DNA of 64,000 bases from Sphingosinicella ginsenosidimutans. GTDB lineage: Bacteria > Pseudomonadota > Alphaproteobacteria > Sphingomonadales > Sphingomonadaceae. The translations under genes and the position numbers were made by a program. The notes under the pieces were generated by a model. That model worked only from the letters and a program-made list of their open reading frames with translations, searched no databases and was not told where the DNA came from. Positions 1-8,852 of the stretch are shown one piece after another (the first letter of the stretch is position 1; every line of letters begins with the position of its first letter). The stretch is taken from contig NZ_VOQQ01000001.1 in assembly GCF_007995055.1 (NCBI RefSeq), forward strand, positions 2,959,001 through 3,023,000, given 5' to 3'.

Positions 1-347
1 CCCGCCTGGTGGAAGCGGGCATCGGCGCGTTCGAGGAACTGCTTCTGCGCCTCGCCGAGCATCGCGGCACCGACCTCGCGGAATTGCGCGGCGAGCGAAT
101 CCTTCGCTTCCCTCAGCTCGGCGATGCGCGTCTCGAAATTGCGCGCGTCGGCCTGAAGCGTCGCAAGGTTCCGGCTGGCCTCGTCGCGCTCCTTCGTCAC
201 CTCGTCGAGGGCGAGGCGGAGCAGCTCGGCCGCCTTGGCCCTTTCCTCCGCCAGAGCCGAAGCGCGCGATCGACCGGCGAACCAGCCGAGGGCCAGGCCG
301 GCGGCGAGCGCCACCAAGATTGCGAGCAGAAGATAGATGGGGTCCAT
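1..347 (-). CDS. rmuC: DNA recombination protein RmuC, N-terminal part (runs off the window)
   Basis: The reading frame starts at an ATG and continues past the left edge, so only about 115 residues are present. It opens with one membrane helix (about residues 4-24, starting MDPIYLLLAILVALAAG) followed by a basic stop-transfer segment and a long charged coiled coil rich in Glu, Ala and Arg. This is the usual N-terminal plan of RmuC, a membrane-anchored protein with a nuclease-like C-terminal domain linked to limiting DNA rearrangements. The nuclease-like domain is outside the window, so the call rests on the N-terminal pattern alone. It is transcribed away from the copper-storage gene next door. 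Confidence 0.72.
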   Translation of the reverse strand, partial: MDPIYLLLAILVALAAGLALGWFAGRSRASALAEERAKAAELLRLALDEVTKERDEASRNLATLQADARNFETRIAELREAKDSLAAQFREVGAAMLGEAQKQFLERADARFHQA

Positions 348-437
348 ATGCGCCTGTCCGTTTGGAACGAAGCGCGAACCTAGCCGAGGCGCGGAACCGG
401 CACCAGCCATTTCCGTTCGCTTCGCCAGGAGGCCCCC

Positions 438-827
438 ATGTCCCTTTCGAAGATGATCGCCACCCATCCCGACGTTGCCGGGGATGCCAGCGAGCCACTT
501 GCGCTCGCCGCGCGGCATTCGATGCTGTGCGCGCTGTTCTGCACCTCCTGCGCCGACGCCTGCGTCGCCGAGGAGATGGACATGCGGCAATGTATCCGCT
601 CCTGCCTGGACTGCGCCGACATTTGCGGGGCGATGGCGACAATCGCCGTGCGGCGGACGGGTTCGAACGAGACGGTGCTCCGCGCGATGCTGGAGACCTG
701 CATCCGGACCTGTGAGCTCTGCGCCGAGGAATGCGCGCGGCATGACCATGCCCATTGCCGCCTTTGTGCCGAGATGTGCCGGGAATGCGCGCGCGATTGC
801 CGCGCGGCGCTCGACTCCGTCGCCTGA
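438..827 (+). CDS. Four-helix-bundle copper-binding (Csp-like) cysteine-rich protein
   Basis: 129 residues with 17 cysteines, mostly spaced CxxxC or CxxC along helices, plus five histidines, two of them in the HDHAHC stretch. This is the signature of the DUF326/copper storage protein (Csp) family, in which cysteines line the inside of a four-helix bundle and hold many Cu(I) ions. No signal peptide is present, which fits the cytosolic Csp3 type rather than exported Csp1. A strong ribosome site (AGGAGG, 5 bases upstream) sets the start. A lipoprotein gene follows after 3 bases, so the two are probably co-transcribed. I see no clear copper-responsive operator in the 90 bases upstream. Confidence 0.85.
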   Translation: MSLSKMIATHPDVAGDASEPLALAARHSMLCALFCTSCADACVAEEMDMRQCIRSCLDCADICGAMATIAVRRTGSNETVLRAMLETCIRTCELCAEECARHDHAHCRLCAEMCRECARDCRAALDSVA

Positions 828-830
828 ACG

Positions 831-1355
831 ATGAAGCTTGGCGCGGCCTGCTGTGCGTCGGCGACGATCGCCATTCTCGCCCTCGTCGCGGCCTGCCGAC
901 CGGCGCCGGACGCGGACGCGAACGCGGCGGCCGATGCGGCACCCGCTGAATCGACCGAGCCCACCACCGTCGATTCCGGCGTCGACATCGACGCCTCGCT
1001 CTCGCTCGATCAGCTGAACGGCCTCGAAAACCACACGCCCCCGCCCGAGGCAGACGCCCTGCCGCCAGCGGATGCTCCGCTGAGATTCGTTGGGCGCTGG
1101 GCGGCCGATTCCGGGCTCTGCGCGACGGCGCCGTGGCAGTTCACGGCGCAGTCCCTCTCGACGCCGGCCGGCGCGCATTGCCGCTTCCGACGGGTCGAAA
1201 AGACGCCGGGCGGGGTCGACATCTCCGCGCTTTGCACGGCGGAAGGGCCCGAACGACGGGACAGGATCCGCCTGCGCTTCGCCGAATCGGCCGGGGCGAT
1301 GCTGTTCGAATCGACGACGATCGCCGATGCGGGGCTGGTCTATTGCAGACCTTGA
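831..1355 (+). CDS. Putative lipoprotein of unknown function
   Basis: 174 residues. The N-terminus is a lipoprotein signal with lipobox V-A-A-C at Cys22, so the mature protein should be lipid-anchored. A low-complexity Ala/Asp/Pro linker (about residues 23-85) leads to a compact C-terminal domain of about 90 residues starting near LRFVGRWAADSGLC, with four cysteines that could pair in the periplasm. The W-A/G-x...W pattern resembles small lysozyme-inhibitor-like or uncharacterised sphingomonad lipoproteins, but I cannot assign a family. The gene begins 3 bases after the Csp-like gene and ends 4 bases before the convergent def gene. A metal-related role is only suggested by the neighbour. Confidence 0.7.
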   Translation: MKLGAACCASATIAILALVAACRPAPDADANAAADAAPAESTEPTTVDSGVDIDASLSLDQLNGLENHTPPPEADALPPADAPLRFVGRWAADSGLCATAPWQFTAQSLSTPAGAHCRFRRVEKTPGGVDISALCTAEGPERRDRIRLRFAESAGAMLFESTTIADAGLVYCRP

Positions 1356-1359
1356 GGGT

Positions 1360-1902
1360 TCAGGCTGCGCGCCTGGCGCCGCTTTCCCGACGGGCCTTGA
1401 CCAGTTTCTTCATGATCATGTCGCGCTTCAACCGCGAGAGATGGTCGATGAAGAGCACGCCGTTCAGGTGGTCGATCTCATGCTGGAGGCAGACCGCGAG
1501 CAGCCCGTCGATCCATTCCTCATGGGCCTTGCCGTCGCGCGACTGCCAGCGGGCGCGCACGCGATCCGGGCGCATCACCTCGGCATACATGTCGGGGACC
1601 GAGAGGCAGCCTTCCTGATAGGGGACGGTCGTCTCGGACGCTTCGAGGATTTCGGGATTGATGAAGACGCGCGGGTCGCGAACCGGCTCGCCGTCTTCCA
1701 CCTCAGGCTCTTGGAGATCGATGACGAGCAGGCGCTTCGGCACGCCGACCTGGATCGCCGCAAGGCCGATGCCGGGCGCCGCGTACATCGTCTCGAACAT
1801 GTCGTCGATCAGCGTCTGGAGCTCCGGCGTGATCTCCTCGACGGGCGAGGAAATCTGGCGAAGCACCGGGTCCGGCGTCTCATAGATGGGCAGGATGGCC
1901 AT
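1360..1902 (-). CDS. def: Peptide deformylase
   Basis: 180 residues. Removes the formyl group from the initiator methionine of nascent proteins. All three family motifs are present: [10 protein letters not shown], the metal-ligand Cys in EGCLS, and HEIDH carrying the two metal His ligands and the catalytic Glu. Length matches the type I enzyme. It lies 31 bases downstream of recR on the same strand and is probably co-transcribed with it, while fmt, which adds the formyl group to Met-tRNA, is transcribed divergently from the other side of recR. The formylation and deformylation genes are thus clustered, as is common in bacteria. Confidence 0.97.
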   Translation of the reverse strand: MAILPIYETPDPVLRQISSPVEEITPELQTLIDDMFETMYAAPGIGLAAIQVGVPKRLLVIDLQEPEVEDGEPVRDPRVFINPEILEASETTVPYQEGCLSVPDMYAEVMRPDRVRARWQSRDGKAHEEWIDGLLAVCLQHEIDHLNGVLFIDHLSRLKRDMIMKKLVKARRESGARRAA

Positions 1903-1933
1903 GGCGGGGATGTAGGTGGAAAAGCCCGCGCCT

Positions 1934-2530
1934 TCAAGCGACGGGGCGCCGCGCCCGCAGCGCCTGCGCGAGCGTGCCCTCGTCGAGATAGTCGAGCTCG
2001 CCGCCGACCGGCAGGCCGTGGGCGAGCTGGGTGAGGCGCACCGGATAGCTTTCCAGCCGCTCGGCGAGATAATGGGCGGTCGTCTGGCCCTCCAGCGTCG
2101 CGTTCATCGCAAGCACGACCTCGTCCACGCCGCCGGCGGCGACGCGGCTCACCAGGCCGGCGATGTTGAGATCCTCCGGCCGCACGCCCTCAAGCGCCGA
2201 GAGCCGCCCGCCGAGGACATGAAACTTGCCGGGGAAGAGCCGCGAGCGATCGAGCGCCCAGAGGTCCGATACCTCCTCGACGACGCAGAGCAGTCGCGCG
2301 TCGCGCCTGGGATCGGCGCAGACACCGCAGGGGTCGGTCGTGTCGACATTGCCGCAGATCGCGCAGACGGAGAGGTTCTCATTCACCTTCTCCAGCGCGC
2401 GCAGCAGCGGCGTCAGCGCGCTCTCGCGGCGCTTCATGAGGTGCAGCACCGCGCGGCGCGCCGAGCGCGGTCCGAGCCCCGGCAGACGGGCGAGCGCTTG
2501 GGTCAGGGCTTCGATTTCCTGGGAGGCCAT
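1934..2530 (-). CDS. recR: Recombination mediator protein RecR
   Basis: 198 residues, the usual RecR length. Works with RecF and RecO to load RecA at single-strand gaps. Visible parts are an N-terminal helix-hairpin-helix ([20 protein letters not shown]), a four-Cys zinc motif ([16 protein letters not shown]), and a Toprim domain with LLCVVEE and the later acidic positions. The start ATG was chosen because the protein begins at the normal MASQEIEAL position. No Shine-Dalgarno sequence precedes it, and a candidate -10 box ends 7 bases upstream, so the mRNA may be leaderless. The frame stays open upstream antisense to fmt, but that part is not coding. Confidence 0.96.
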   Translation of the reverse strand: MASQEIEALTQALARLPGLGPRSARRAVLHLMKRRESALTPLLRALEKVNENLSVCAICGNVDTTDPCGVCADPRRDARLLCVVEEVSDLWALDRSRLFPGKFHVLGGRLSALEGVRPEDLNIAGLVSRVAAGGVDEVVLAMNATLEGQTTAHYLAERLESYPVRLTQLAHGLPVGGELDYLDEGTLAQALRARRPVA

Positions 2531-2536
2531 GGCCGT

Positions 2537-2587
2537 GGGATATGGGGAAGCGCGGCGGCTTGCCAAGCCGAATGTAGCGGATAGGAC
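2537..2587. promoter_or_regulatory. Back-to-back divergent promoter for recR (-) and fmt (+)
   Basis: For fmt: -35 TTGCCA at 2560-2565, spacer 16, -10 TAGGAC at 2582-2587, with the ATG 7 bases after the -10 box. For recR on the minus strand: -35 TTGGCA at 2561-2566, spacer 18, -10 TATCCC at 2537-2542, with the ATG again 7 bases after the -10 box. The two -35 boxes share the 13-base palindrome GGCTTGCCAAGCC. Both predicted transcripts would start at or next to the A of the ATG. Box assignment is by eye against sigma-70 consensus. Confidence 0.5.
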
Positions 2588-2593
2588 GGCGCC

Positions 2594-3496
2594 ATGCGCA
2601 TCGCCTTCATGGGAACCCCGGACTTCTCCGTGCCGACATTGGACGCCCTGATCGGGGCGGAACACGAGATCGTCGCGGTCTATACGCAGCCGCCGCGGCC
2701 CGCCGGGCGCGGCAAGGCGCTGTCGCCCTCCCCGATCCAGCTTCGCGCCGAGGCGGCGGGGATCGCGGTTCGCACGCCGCTGACGCTGCGCGACCCGCAA
2801 GCGCAGGCGGCCTTCGCCGCGCTCAACCTCGATGCCGCGGTGGTTGCGGCCTATGGGCTGATCCTGCCGGTGCCGATCCTTGAGGCGCCACGCCATGGCT
2901 GCCTCAACGTCCACGGCTCGCTGCTGCCGCGCTGGCGCGGCGCGGCGCCGGTGCAGCGGGCGATCCTTGCAGGCGACGAGGAGACGGGCGTGTGCATCAT
3001 GCAGATGGAAAAGGGGCTCGACACCGGGCCGGTCTATGCGCGGCAGGCGACACCGGTGGATCGAAAGACGGCGGGTGAGCTCACCTCCGAAATTGCCGAA
3101 ATGGGCGCGCGGCTCATGATCGACGTGCTCGGCCGGATCGACGCCATGACGCCAGTGCCGCAGCCCGACGAGGGGGTGACCTATGCGCACAAGATCGAGA
3201 AGAGCGAGGCGCGGCTCGATTTTTCGGGCAGCGCCGTGGCGGCGGAGCGGCAGGTGCGCGCGTTCAACCCGGCGCCGGGCGCATTCTTCGAATATCGCGG
3301 CGAGCGGATCCGGATCCTTGCGGCCGAGGTGAGCGGAGATGCCGCCCCGCCCGGAACGGTGGCCGACGGGCTTGCCATCGCCTGCGCCGAAGGAACGCTG
3401 CACCCCACCCTGGTGCAGCGCGCGGGCCGCGCGGCGATGACGCCGGGCGAGTTGCTTCGCGGCTTTCCCATCCCGGCCGGCACCCTCCTCGCGTGA
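2594..3496 (+). CDS. fmt: Methionyl-tRNA formyltransferase
   Basis: 300 residues, typical length. Transfers a formyl group from 10-formyl-tetrahydrofolate to initiator Met-tRNA. Motifs include the N-terminal Rossmann start [19 protein letters not shown], the catalytic region [20 protein letters not shown], and [17 protein letters not shown] with the conserved Asp. A C-terminal OB-like domain follows from about residue 205. No Shine-Dalgarno sequence is seen; a -10 box sits 7 bases upstream, so a leaderless mRNA is likely. The stop overlaps the start of truA by 4 bases, implying translational coupling. Confidence 0.97.
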   Translation: MRIAFMGTPDFSVPTLDALIGAEHEIVAVYTQPPRPAGRGKALSPSPIQLRAEAAGIAVRTPLTLRDPQAQAAFAALNLDAAVVAAYGLILPVPILEAPRHGCLNVHGSLLPRWRGAAPVQRAILAGDEETGVCIMQMEKGLDTGPVYARQATPVDRKTAGELTSEIAEMGARLMIDVLGRIDAMTPVPQPDEGVTYAHKIEKSEARLDFSGSAVAAERQVRAFNPAPGAFFEYRGERIRILAAEVSGDAAPPGTVADGLAIACAEGTLHPTLVQRAGRAAMTPGELLRGFPIPAGTLLA

Positions 3497-4239
3497 CCCG
3501 TTTCCGCCTCACCGTCGAATATGACGGCCGCCCCTTCATGGGCTGGCAGCGCCAGGCGCACGGGCCTTCGGTCCAGCAGGCGATCGAGGAGGCGGTGCAG
3601 GCGATCACCCACGAGGAGGTGACGCTTCACGCGGCCGGGCGGACCGACGCCGGCGTCCATGCGCTGGCGATGACCGCCCATGTCGATGTCGAGCGGCCGA
3701 TCACGCCCTTTCGCCTCGCCGACGGGATCAATGCGAAGCTTCGCCCGCTCCCGGTCGCGATCCTGAGTGCCGAGATCGCAGCCGAGGATTTTCACGCCCG
3801 ATTCTCGTGCATTGGGCGGCGTTATCTCTATCGGATTTCAAATCGCCGCGCGCCGCTCGCGCTTGACGCCGGGCGCGCCTGGCGGGTGCCGGTGCCGCTC
3901 GATGCGGAGGCGATGGACGAGGCGGCGCAGCTGCTGGTCGGCCGGCACGATTTCACCACCTTCCGCTCGGCCCATTGCCAGGCCGAAAGCCCGGTCAAGA
4001 CTCTCGACCGGCTCGCCGTCCGGCGCATCGGCGACATGATCGAAATCGCGGCCGCCGCCCGCTCCTTCCTCCACCATCAGGTCCGATCGATGGTCGGCTG
4101 CCTGGAGCTGGTCGGGCGCGGGAAATGGACGAAGGCGGACCTGAAGGCGGCGCTGGACGCGAGAGATCGCGCCGCTCTGGGCTTCAACGCGCCGCCCGAC
4201 GGGCTTTTCTTTGTCGCGGCGCTTTATCCGGCGCCTTGA
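3493..4239 (+). CDS. truA: tRNA pseudouridine synthase A
   Basis: 248 residues. Converts uridines 38-40 of the tRNA anticodon arm to pseudouridine. The catalytic Asp lies in GRTDAGVHA and the protein begins with the family start [19 protein letters not shown]. The start is GTG in a GTGA overlap with the fmt stop. The 3' end overlaps the convergent amidotransferase gene by 56 bases, so both C-termini are encoded on opposite strands of the same segment. Confidence 0.96.
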   Translation: MTRFRLTVEYDGRPFMGWQRQAHGPSVQQAIEEAVQAITHEEVTLHAAGRTDAGVHALAMTAHVDVERPITPFRLADGINAKLRPLPVAILSAEIAAEDFHARFSCIGRRYLYRISNRRAPLALDAGRAWRVPVPLDAEAMDEAAQLLVGRHDFTTFRSAHCQAESPVKTLDRLAVRRIGDMIEIAAAARSFLHHQVRSMVGCLELVGRGKWTKADLKAALDARDRAALGFNAPPDGLFFVAALYPAP

Positions 4240-6127
4240 TCGCGCCGAGGCCGAAGAGGCGCTGGAGCGACTTTTCGAGCATGAGCAACTGCCAGAGCGT
4301 GCGGCCGTGATCGGAAAGCCCGGCGCGGTGGTCCTGGGCGAGCGTCGCGATCGCGGTCATGTCGAACCAGCCGGTCTGCGCAAGCGCCGATCCGTCCGCG
4401 ATCGCCGCCGCTTCCCCGGCCAGCGGGCCACGGAACCAGTCCGAGATCGGGGTGACGAAGCCCATCTTGCGACGATGGAGGATGTCGTGCGGCAGGCGCG
4501 AGGCGAGCGCGCGCTTCATCAGCCATTTGCCGGTGCCGCCCCGAAGGCGCATCCGCGCCGGCAGGCCAGCGGCGAATTCGACAAGGCGGTGATCGAGCAA
4601 AGGCTCGCGCGCCTCGAGGCTCACCGCCATCGACGTTCGATCGACCTTGGTCAGGATGTCGCCCGGCAGCCAGATCTTGAGATCGGCATATTGCGCGCGC
4701 GACAGCCCGTCATTGGCCGGCGCCTCGGCGAAGGCCCGCTCGTATCGCGCCTCGGCACGGTAGCCGTGGAGCGGTGCGGTGAAGAGGCGGCGGCGCAATG
4801 CGAGCGGCGTCACCCCGACCGCATTGGCATAAGCAAGGCCGCTCCCCTGCCCCAGCGCCTGCAGAGTCGTCTTGGCGCGCAGCATCCTGGGCGCCCAATC
4901 CGCCTTTGGATAGAGATCGCCGAGCGCCCCCACGCCCCGCGCGAGCGGGCCGGGGAGGAGGGCGCGCGCCCGCTCCTCGTTGCGGAACAGCCGGTGGCGG
5001 CGATAGCCGGCGAAGGCTTCGTCCGCGCCGTCGCCGGAAAGCGCGACCGTGACCTTTTCGCGGGCGAGCGCCGAGACCTGGTAGGTTCCCATGGCCGATG
5101 CGTCCGCGAACGGCTCGTCGAAGGCGTCGGCGAGCGTGTCGATCAGCGCGAAATCATTGGCGGCAGCCTCGCGGACGCGATGGTTCGTGGCGAAGAGGCG
5201 GGCGATCTCTTCGGCATAGGACGTTTCGTCGAGCGCGGCGACGTCGAAGCCGATCGAGCAGGTCTCGACAGGCGTCCGGCTCGTCTCCGCCATGAACGCC
5301 ACGACCGCCGAGCTGTCGACCCCGCCGGAGAGGAAGGCGCCGAGCGGAACATCCGCGATCATGCGCGATGTGACCGCCGCGCGCAGCCGATCGACCAGCT
5401 CGGCCTCGAGCTTGCGCGCGGAGCCGCGGACGGGGCTCGAGAAGTCCGGATCCCACCATCTGACCGGGTTCGCGATCTCGCGGCCGCGGCGGATGTGGAG
5501 GAAGTGGCCGGCGGGGAGCTTGCGGACGCCGGCGATGATGCAGGCGTCGTCGGGCACGTAGCCGAAGGCGAGATAATCCTCGATCGCGGTCGGATCGGGG
5601 CTTCGGCGGAGCAACGGGTGCGCCATCAGCCCCTTGAGCTCAGAGGCGAAGATGACCGCCCCGTCCGACAGCTGGCAGACATAGAGCGGCTTCACGCCGA
5701 GCCGGTCGCGGGCGAGGAACAAGGCGTCCTGATCGGCATCGTAGAGCGCGAAGGCGAACATGCCGTTGAACCGGGCGAGGCAGTCCGGCCCCCATTGCCG
5801 CCAGGCGGCGAGGATGACTTCGGTGTCGCTCTGGGTCTCGAAATGGTGGCCCTTGGCCTCCAGCTCGGCGCGAACCTCGCGGAAATTGTAGATCTCGCCA
5901 TTATAGGTGACGACCAGCCGGCGATCGGCGGTCAGCATCGGCTGCGCCGCGGCCTCGGAAAGGTCGATGATCGCAAGGCGGCGATGGCCGAAGCCGACTC
6001 CGGGCGCGGTCCACACGCCGCCGCCGTCCGGACCGCGATGGACGAGCGCATTGGTCATCGCCTCGATCCGCGCCGGATCGACCGGCTTGGGCACGTCGGG
6101 GTGGAAGATGCCGGCGATGCCGCACAT
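4184..6127 (-). CDS. Asparagine synthase-like amidotransferase of the XrtA/PEP-CTERM system
   Basis: 647 residues. N-terminal class II glutamine amidotransferase domain with the nucleophile Cys2 (MCGIAGIF) and the loop RGPDGGG, followed by an asparagine-synthase ATP-pyrophosphatase domain with the PP-loop SGGVDSSAV. Members next to exosortase A (amidotransferase 1 of that system) are thought to amidate a sugar acid or amino acid during exopolysaccharide assembly, but the substrate is unknown. It is the last gene of the leftward XrtA operon, 2 bases after xrtA. The basic tail after about residue 630 (ending QRKARRAAR) lies in the overlap with truA. The generic annotation would be AsnB. Confidence 0.9.
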   Translation of the reverse strand: MCGIAGIFHPDVPKPVDPARIEAMTNALVHRGPDGGGVWTAPGVGFGHRRLAIIDLSEAAAQPMLTADRRLVVTYNGEIYNFREVRAELEAKGHHFETQSDTEVILAAWRQWGPDCLARFNGMFAFALYDADQDALFLARDRLGVKPLYVCQLSDGAVIFASELKGLMAHPLLRRSPDPTAIEDYLAFGYVPDDACIIAGVRKLPAGHFLHIRRGREIANPVRWWDPDFSSPVRGSARKLEAELVDRLRAAVTSRMIADVPLGAFLSGGVDSSAVVAFMAETSRTPVETCSIGFDVAALDETSYAEEIARLFATNHRVREAAANDFALIDTLADAFDEPFADASAMGTYQVSALAREKVTVALSGDGADEAFAGYRRHRLFRNEERARALLPGPLARGVGALGDLYPKADWAPRMLRAKTTLQALGQGSGLAYANAVGVTPLALRRRLFTAPLHGYRAEARYERAFAEAPANDGLSRAQYADLKIWLPGDILTKVDRTSMAVSLEAREPLLDHRLVEFAAGLPARMRLRGGTGKWLMKRALASRLPHDILHRRKMGFVTPISDWFRGPLAGEAAAIADGSALAQTGWFDMTAIATLAQDHRAGLSDHGRTLWQLLMLEKSLQRLFGLGAIKAPDKAPRQRKARRAAR

Positions 6128-6129
6128 GG

Positions 6130-7647
6130 TCAGGCGCCTCCGGCGGCGCGGTCGGCGAGCGGCGCGACGGGGCCGAGAGCGGCGAGGAAGGCGTCGATTG
6201 CCGGGCGTGCGCTGACGCCGCGCGCCGGCGCCGGCGCGGACACGAGCACCGCGACCGCGCGCTGCGGTCCGCCGAACAGGCGCGTCTTCATCGTCTCAAT
6301 CTTCACCCTCGCCCCGCTTCCGGTCAGAATCGTGCCCACCCGGTAGAAGCTCAGCACCTCGCGTTCCACCCCGTGCGAGGCGATCCGCTCCGCCTTTCCG
6401 TCCGGCGGAGCCGGCGCGTCGGCGGTCCATGCCCAGGCGCCCTCGGGGGCGATCGCGCCCTGGCCGAAGCCGACGATCTCTCGCCCTTCGCCCTGATGAG
6501 TGAAGAGGATGAGAGCAAGATCGACGGCCCGCCCCTCCGCATCGCGATAGCGGGCGAAGGCGGCTCGGTCGGCGCCGGCAAAATGCGGCGCCCAGTCGCG
6601 CGCCGGCGCGATCCGGGTCCAGCCCGGCACGTCCGGCAGCGCGATCGCAGCGGGCGCGGCGCGGGTGCCCGCGGCCGACACTGTCGCCGCCCAGCTCACC
6701 GGCAGCATCGCCATGGCGAGCAAGGCCGCCGCGACGAGGTTCACCGGCGCGCCGCTTTCCTCCGGCATCGCCGCGGGATCGAACCAGGGATCGTCGGGCC
6801 GGCGATCGAAGAAGCGCCAGCCGAGCCCGAGGATCAGCGCGATGACCAGCGCAAAGAAAATGCCGCCATAGACGACATGGTCGAAACCGGCGGCCCAGGT
6901 GATGCTGGTCCGCTCCGCGACATAGATGGTCGCCCAGGCGCGTATGCCATTGGCGACGACCGGCACGACGATCGCGACGGCGAGAAATGCCGCGCGGCGC
7001 CGCCAGGAACGATAGCAGACATTGGCGACGAGCGCCCCGAAGGCGATCATCGCGATCAGGAAGCGCGCCCCGGCGCAGGCTTCCGCAACCTCGAAATAGC
7101 CGGCCGGCGTGGTGATGAAGACGCCTTCGAGATGCGCGGGCACGCCGCTGAAGCCCAGCAGCACGGTCGCGATCTTCGCGGTCAGCGTCTGCATCGCCGG
7201 CACCAGCGCCTCGCCGGCCGGGATCAGGAACAAAGCGTAGAAGATCGGGAAAGCGAGCCCGCGCGCGACGTTGCGCCCGAGCAATGCGATGACCGCGCCC
7301 TGGAGCATGAGGACCAGGCCGGCATGGCGCGCAAAGGCCACGCCGCCTGCTTCGCCGAGCAGCCATCCGATCGCGCCAATGCCGACCGGAACGAGCCCGG
7401 GCCACCAGGCAGCGGGTTGGAGCTGCCTCAGCTGCGGCCAGCGCTGGGCGACCAACCAGCCGATCAGCGGCAGGACGAGGAAACAGTGGTTGAACGTCGC
7501 ATCGCTCCACCAGATCGACACGATATGCGCCGCATCCCTGTGGAACAGCGCGAGGAGCAAGAGGCAGACAAGGCCGAGCGCGGCGAGATGCGCGCGCCAG
7601 GGCGAGACCGCACTGGCCGGGCGCGCGGCGGACAGCGCCGCCGTCAT
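6130..7647 (-). CDS. xrtA: Exosortase A fused to an EpsI-type domain
   Basis: 505 residues. An integral-membrane transpeptidase-like protease predicted to cut PEP-CTERM tails from exported proteins. About eight hydrophobic helices fill residues 20-275. The catalytic residues can be placed: Cys191 in EACAGARF, Arg236 in NGIRAW, and His257 in GFDHVVYGG. From about residue 303 a further helix and a periplasmic EpsI/DUF3485-type domain follow, so this is the fused form seen in several proteobacteria. The start overlaps the stop of the upstream glycosyltransferase (ATGA). No protein with a PEP-CTERM tail is found in this window, so the substrates must be encoded elsewhere. Confidence 0.95.
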   Translation of the reverse strand: MTAALSAARPASAVSPWRAHLAALGLVCLLLLALFHRDAAHIVSIWWSDATFNHCFLVLPLIGWLVAQRWPQLRQLQPAAWWPGLVPVGIGAIGWLLGEAGGVAFARHAGLVLMLQGAVIALLGRNVARGLAFPIFYALFLIPAGEALVPAMQTLTAKIATVLLGFSGVPAHLEGVFITTPAGYFEVAEACAGARFLIAMIAFGALVANVCYRSWRRRAAFLAVAIVVPVVANGIRAWATIYVAERTSITWAAGFDHVVYGGIFFALVIALILGLGWRFFDRRPDDPWFDPAAMPEESGAPVNLVAAALLAMAMLPVSWAATVSAAGTRAAPAAIALPDVPGWTRIAPARDWAPHFAGADRAAFARYRDAEGRAVDLALILFTHQGEGREIVGFGQGAIAPEGAWAWTADAPAPPDGKAERIASHGVEREVLSFYRVGTILTGSGARVKIETMKTRLFGGPQRAVAVLVSAPAPARGVSARPAIDAFLAALGPVAPLADRAAGGA

Positions 7648-8852
7648 GCCGCGGCGCGCGCGCCGGGCGCGATGAGGTCTGCGAGCGGGGCGAGCCGGCG
7701 ATCCCAGCCATAATCGCGCACCATCGCCGCGCGTGCCGCCGCCCCGACCGCGAACGCCCGCGCCGGTGCCACGAGCAGATTGTTGATCGCGTCCGCCATC
7801 CGCTGTGCATCATCGGCGACGATCAGGTCGCGGCCGGGCTCCGCCTCGATCCCTTCGAAGGCCGCCGGGCTGGCGACGACGGGGCGCGCCATCGCCATCG
7901 CTTCGAGCACCTTGTTCTGGATGCCCCGGGCGATGCGGAGCGGTGCGACGACGATGTCCGCCTCGGCGAGCCAGCTTCGCATGTCGCTGACCGCGCCCGT
8001 CACCTCGATACGCGGCCCGGCGAGCGCGCGCACCGTTGGGGCAGGATTGCGGCCGGCGATGACGAACCGGCCGGGGATGGCGGGAAGAATCTCTCGCGCG
8101 AACCAGGTGACGGCGTCGACATTGGGCGCGTAGTCCATCTGGCCGGTGAAGAGCAGGATCGGCCCCGCCCCCCGATCCGCCTCGGCCAGACGCGGGAAAG
8201 ACGCCCCGGGATCGAAGACGCCGAGATCGATGCCGTTCGAAATCGCATGAATGCCGGCAAGACCGGTCCTGTCACGGAACAGGGCCGCTTCCGCTTCGCT
8301 GACGAACAATGAGGCGTCGGCGCGGGCCGCGGTCGCGCGCTCGAAGGCGAACAGCCGCTCGGCCTCGCGGGCATGGACCCAGCGCATCGGCAGGGGCGCG
8401 GTCTTCGAATAAGCGGCGAACTTGGCCGAATCCATGTCGACGAAGTCCATCACGAAGCGCGCCGGGCATGGATCGGGGACGAACTGCGCCATCTGGCCGG
8501 AATAAGCGAAGATGGTGCCGATCCGCCCCGAGGCCAGCGATCGCCGGACGAAGGATCGCAGGGCGGCGCTGTCGAACAGGGTCAGCGAGGCCGGGCGACC
8601 GTTGGCGATCGCCTTCAGCCCGGCGCTCGCCTTTCCGGTGCGGCGGATCTCGATATGGACATCGCCCAGCGCGGCGCCGATGGCCTCGCGCAGCGCCGGC
8701 AGGTGCGCGGCATCCGCCCTGTCATCGGCGAAGCAGGCGAGGTGAACCCGCGCGAGCCCGGCCAGATGCTTCAGCATGTGCCACGAGCGGATCTTGTCGC
8801 CGCGATCGGGCGGGAAGGGGATGCGATGGGCGAGGAACAGGATGTCGTCCAT
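7644..8852 (-). CDS. XrtA-associated glycosyltransferase (TIGR03087-type, GT4 fold)
   Basis: 402 residues. Two Rossmann-like halves. The N-terminal half starts MDDILFLAHRIPFPPDRGDK and is typical of the PEP-CTERM/XrtA family. The C-terminal half carries the donor-site pattern APLRIARGIQNKVLEAMAMA with the conserved Glu and GRDLIVADD. It most likely adds a sugar to the lipid-linked repeat unit of the XrtA-associated polysaccharide at the inner membrane. The start overlaps the upstream femAB-like stop by one base (TGATG). An open frame continues upstream inside that gene but gives no domain sense. The sugar transferred cannot be told. Confidence 0.9.
   Translation of the reverse strand: MDDILFLAHRIPFPPDRGDKIRSWHMLKHLAGLARVHLACFADDRADAAHLPALREAIGAALGDVHIEIRRTGKASAGLKAIANGRPASLTLFDSAALRSFVRRSLASGRIGTIFAYSGQMAQFVPDPCPARFVMDFVDMDSAKFAAYSKTAPLPMRWVHAREAERLFAFERATAARADASLFVSEAEAALFRDRTGLAGIHAISNGIDLGVFDPGASFPRLAEADRGAGPILLFTGQMDYAPNVDAVTWFAREILPAIPGRFVIAGRNPAPTVRALAGPRIEVTGAVSDMRSWLAEADIVVAPLRIARGIQNKVLEAMAMARPVVASPAAFEGIEAEPGRDLIVADDAQRMADAINNLLVAPARAFAVGAAARAAMVRDYGWDRRLAPLADLIAPGARAAA

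Noticed and set aside
4211..6346. A 711-codon plus-strand open frame antisense to the amidotransferase gene
   Set aside because: Composition is typical of an antisense shadow in GC-rich DNA; the minus-strand gene has full catalytic motifs.
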